NCBI GenBank assembly: GCA_007118525.1
Contig: SKRK01000134.1
Location: 1-7,735, forward strand
Direction: 5' to 3'
DNA length: 7,735 nt
Origin: Balneolaceae bacterium
GTDB lineage: Bacteria; Bacteroidota; Rhodothermia; Balneolales; Balneolaceae
Shown here: piece by piece, positions 6,737 to 7,735 of the stretch
Layout of the letters: each line of letters starts with the position of its first letter
Position numbering within the stretch: the stretch's first letter is position 1
Notes under the pieces: model-generated
What the model was told of the DNA's origin: nothing
Seen by the model: the letters and a program-made list of their open reading frames with translations, nothing else
The model's database searches: none
Translations under genes and position numbers: made by a program

Positions 6737-7630
6737 ATGGCTAACCTGCGCGATATACGAAACCGGATTTCATCTATTGAGAATACTCAGCAGATTACAA
6801 AAGCCATGAAAATGGTTGCAGCTGCGAAATTGAGGAAAGCTCAGCAGAAAATGGTTGCTACTCGGCCCTATGCCAAGAAAATGCAGAGTGTTGTTGGCAG
6901 GCTGGTTTCCGGTGCAGGAACCGATAATATTGTTATGCGTCAGCCCGAAGAAATCAAAGCGGTTCTGATGATTGTTGTAGGTTCAGACAAAGGGCTCTGC
7001 GGCGGATTTAACAACAACCTGTTCAAAGAGGTTGAAAAGTTCATAGCTGAAGAGTTCGCCCGGTTCAACAAAGAAGGAACATTACACCTGATTACAATTG
7101 GAAGGAAAGCTGAAGCTTATTTCAAGAAACGAGACTATCACGTAGTTGACACAAATACCGGGTTTTTTGATAATCTGAATTATGAGGATACTTCCGAGAT
7201 TATGAGCGAGGCTATAGAGAAGTTTGCTGAAAGCACATATGATAAAGTTCTCATCGCATTTAATGAGTTTAAAACGGTTATTACACAAAACAGGTTGATA
7301 GAAGAAGTTCTGCCGATTAATTCACAAAAATTGGCCGAACTTGATGATAATAAAGATAATAATCAGGTTATTGATTATATTTACGAGCCTGATGCACAAA
7401 CAATTCTGGATGAGATTTTGCCGGTTCATTTAAAAATGCAGTTGTGGCGGGCAGTGCTCGAATCGAATGCATCTGAGCAGGGAGCCAGAATGGCCGCAAT
7501 GGATAATGCTACTGAAAATGCCAAAGAGCTCAGGGATGAACTTAAATTGAAGTACAACCAGGCTCGGCAGAGTGCCATTACCACAGAAATTTCTGAGATT
7601 GTTTCCGGTGCAGCGGCACTCGAAGATTAA
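6737..7630 (+). CDS. atpG: F1Fo ATP synthase subunit gamma (central shaft)
   Basis: Gamma is the rotating shaft that couples c-ring turning to catalysis in the F1 head. The 297 residues are close to E. coli's 287. The N-terminal helix opens with the family segment RDIRNRISSIENTQQITKAM, the central Rossmann-like part carries SDKGLCGG (83-90), and the C-terminal helix holds ARMAAMDNATENA and ends in IVSGAAALED. The terminal helices form the coiled coil inside the alpha-beta ring. A slightly longer, acidic Asn/Asp/Lys-rich loop appears around residues 196-212. The gene starts 3 bp after the atpA stop, so coupling is likely. It is the last gene of the run: no beta or epsilon gene follows in the 85 bp before a tRNA. 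Confidence 0.98.
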   Translation: MANLRDIRNRISSIENTQQITKAMKMVAAAKLRKAQQKMVATRPYAKKMQSVVGRLVSGAGTDNIVMRQPEEIKAVLMIVVGSDKGLCGGFNNNLFKEVEKFIAEEFARFNKEGTLHLITIGRKAEAYFKKRDYHVVDTNTGFFDNLNYEDTSEIMSEAIEKFAESTYDKVLIAFNEFKTVITQNRLIEEVLPINSQKLAELDDNKDNNQVIDYIYEPDAQTILDEILPVHLKMQLWRAVLESNASEQGARMAAMDNATENAKELRDELKLKYNQARQSAITTEISEIVSGAAALED

Positions 7631-7667
7631 TTGAGATGATAGTTATAACTTTTTGAAAGAAAAGGGT

Positions 7668-7698
7668 ATTATCTGACAGATTGTTTTACAAAGATAAT
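7668..7698 (+). terminator. Weak bulged hairpin between atpG and the tRNA, possible terminator
   Basis: ATTATCT (7668-7674) pairs with AGATAAT (7692-7698), and inside it TTGT (7681-7684) pairs with ACAA (7688-7691) around a three-base loop. This leaves a six-base bulge on the left arm. A short T-rich run (TTTCTCT read from 7698) follows. The stem is AT-rich and broken, so it is a poor intrinsic terminator by usual rules, but it is the best fold seen in the gap at 7631-7715. It could instead be chance or overlap the tRNA promoter. Confidence 0.22.
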
Positions 7699-7715
7699 TT
7701 CTCTACGGATTTATA

Positions 7716-7735
7716 GGAGGGATGGCAGAGTGGTC
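7716..7735 (+). tRNA. tRNA 5' end, probably tRNA-Ser (truncated by window end)
   Basis: The last 20 bases read as the 5' part of a tRNA. GGAGGGA (7716-7722) would be the acceptor strand, T at 7723 fits the conserved position 8, and GCAGAGTGG carries the conserved A14 and G18-G19 of the D-arm. The combination of GGAGGGA and GCAGAGTGGTC is typical of bacterial tRNA-Ser. The anticodon and the 3' half are outside the window, so the amino acid is inferred from the 5' end alone. Confidence 0.75.

Noticed and set aside
6603..6809. + strand open frame bridging atpA and atpG in another frame
   Set aside because: It overlaps the ends of two strongly conserved genes and its product resembles no protein I know.
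7641..7654. AGTTATAACT followed by T residues as an intrinsic terminator
   Set aside because: The palindrome has no loop; a real hairpin would keep only three AT-rich pairs, too weak to stop transcription.
1..7735. Mobile elements, CRISPR arrays, defence or toxin-antitoxin genes
   Set aside because: Genes fill nearly the whole window, all are recognisable housekeeping or envelope families, and no long terminal repeats, transposase motifs or spaced direct repeats were seen.

Overview
This is an ordinary, gene-dense chromosomal stretch, all on the + strand. It holds the 3' half of guaB, an M23 peptidase and a bactofilin, then an F-type ATP synthase operon, and the first bases of a tRNA. The likely source is a member of the Bacteroidota or its close relatives (Balneolota/Rhodothermota). 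Four things suggest this: the ATP synthase operon runs I-type genes, a, c, b, delta, alpha, gamma and stops without beta and epsilon; a bactofilin and a small AtpZ protein precede atpB; subunit a starts with a signal-peptide-like segment; and most starts have AT-rich leaders with no clear Shine-Dalgarno sequence. The lineage is inferred from layout and protein features, not from a search.

Layout: 1-732 is the C-terminal half of IMP dehydrogenase, with its active-site cysteine and Arg-Tyr flap. A 67-bp gap (733-799) carries two perfect palindromes. An M23/LytM peptidase with a membrane anchor (800-1654) and a bactofilin (1666-2103) follow, 11 bp apart. Two bases later a TTG-started AtpZ-like gene (2106-2321) and an AtpI-like four-helix membrane protein (2326-2706) lead into atpB, atpE, atpF, atpH, atpA and atpG (2716-7630). 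An 85-bp gap with a weak bulged hairpin separates atpG from a tRNA, probably tRNA-Ser, that starts at 7716 and is cut by the window end.

How the genes work together: AtpB (a), AtpE (c) and AtpF (b) form the membrane proton channel, rotor ring and stalk. AtpH (delta) joins the stalk to the F1 head, AtpA (alpha) is half of that head, and AtpG (gamma) is the central shaft. AtpZ and the AtpI-like protein are probable accessory factors. The catalytic beta subunit (atpD) and epsilon (atpC) must be encoded elsewhere. The peptidase and bactofilin look like a cell-shape module: a cytoplasmic polymer scaffold and a membrane-anchored wall enzyme. The short gaps from 800 to 7630 (35 bp at most) suggest they share a transcript with the ATP synthase genes.

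I found no mobile element, CRISPR array or defence system, and no clearly new system. The points most worth a second look are two lysines in subunit a at positions usually filled by Glu/His, its N-terminal extension, and the linkage of cell-shape and ATP synthase genes.
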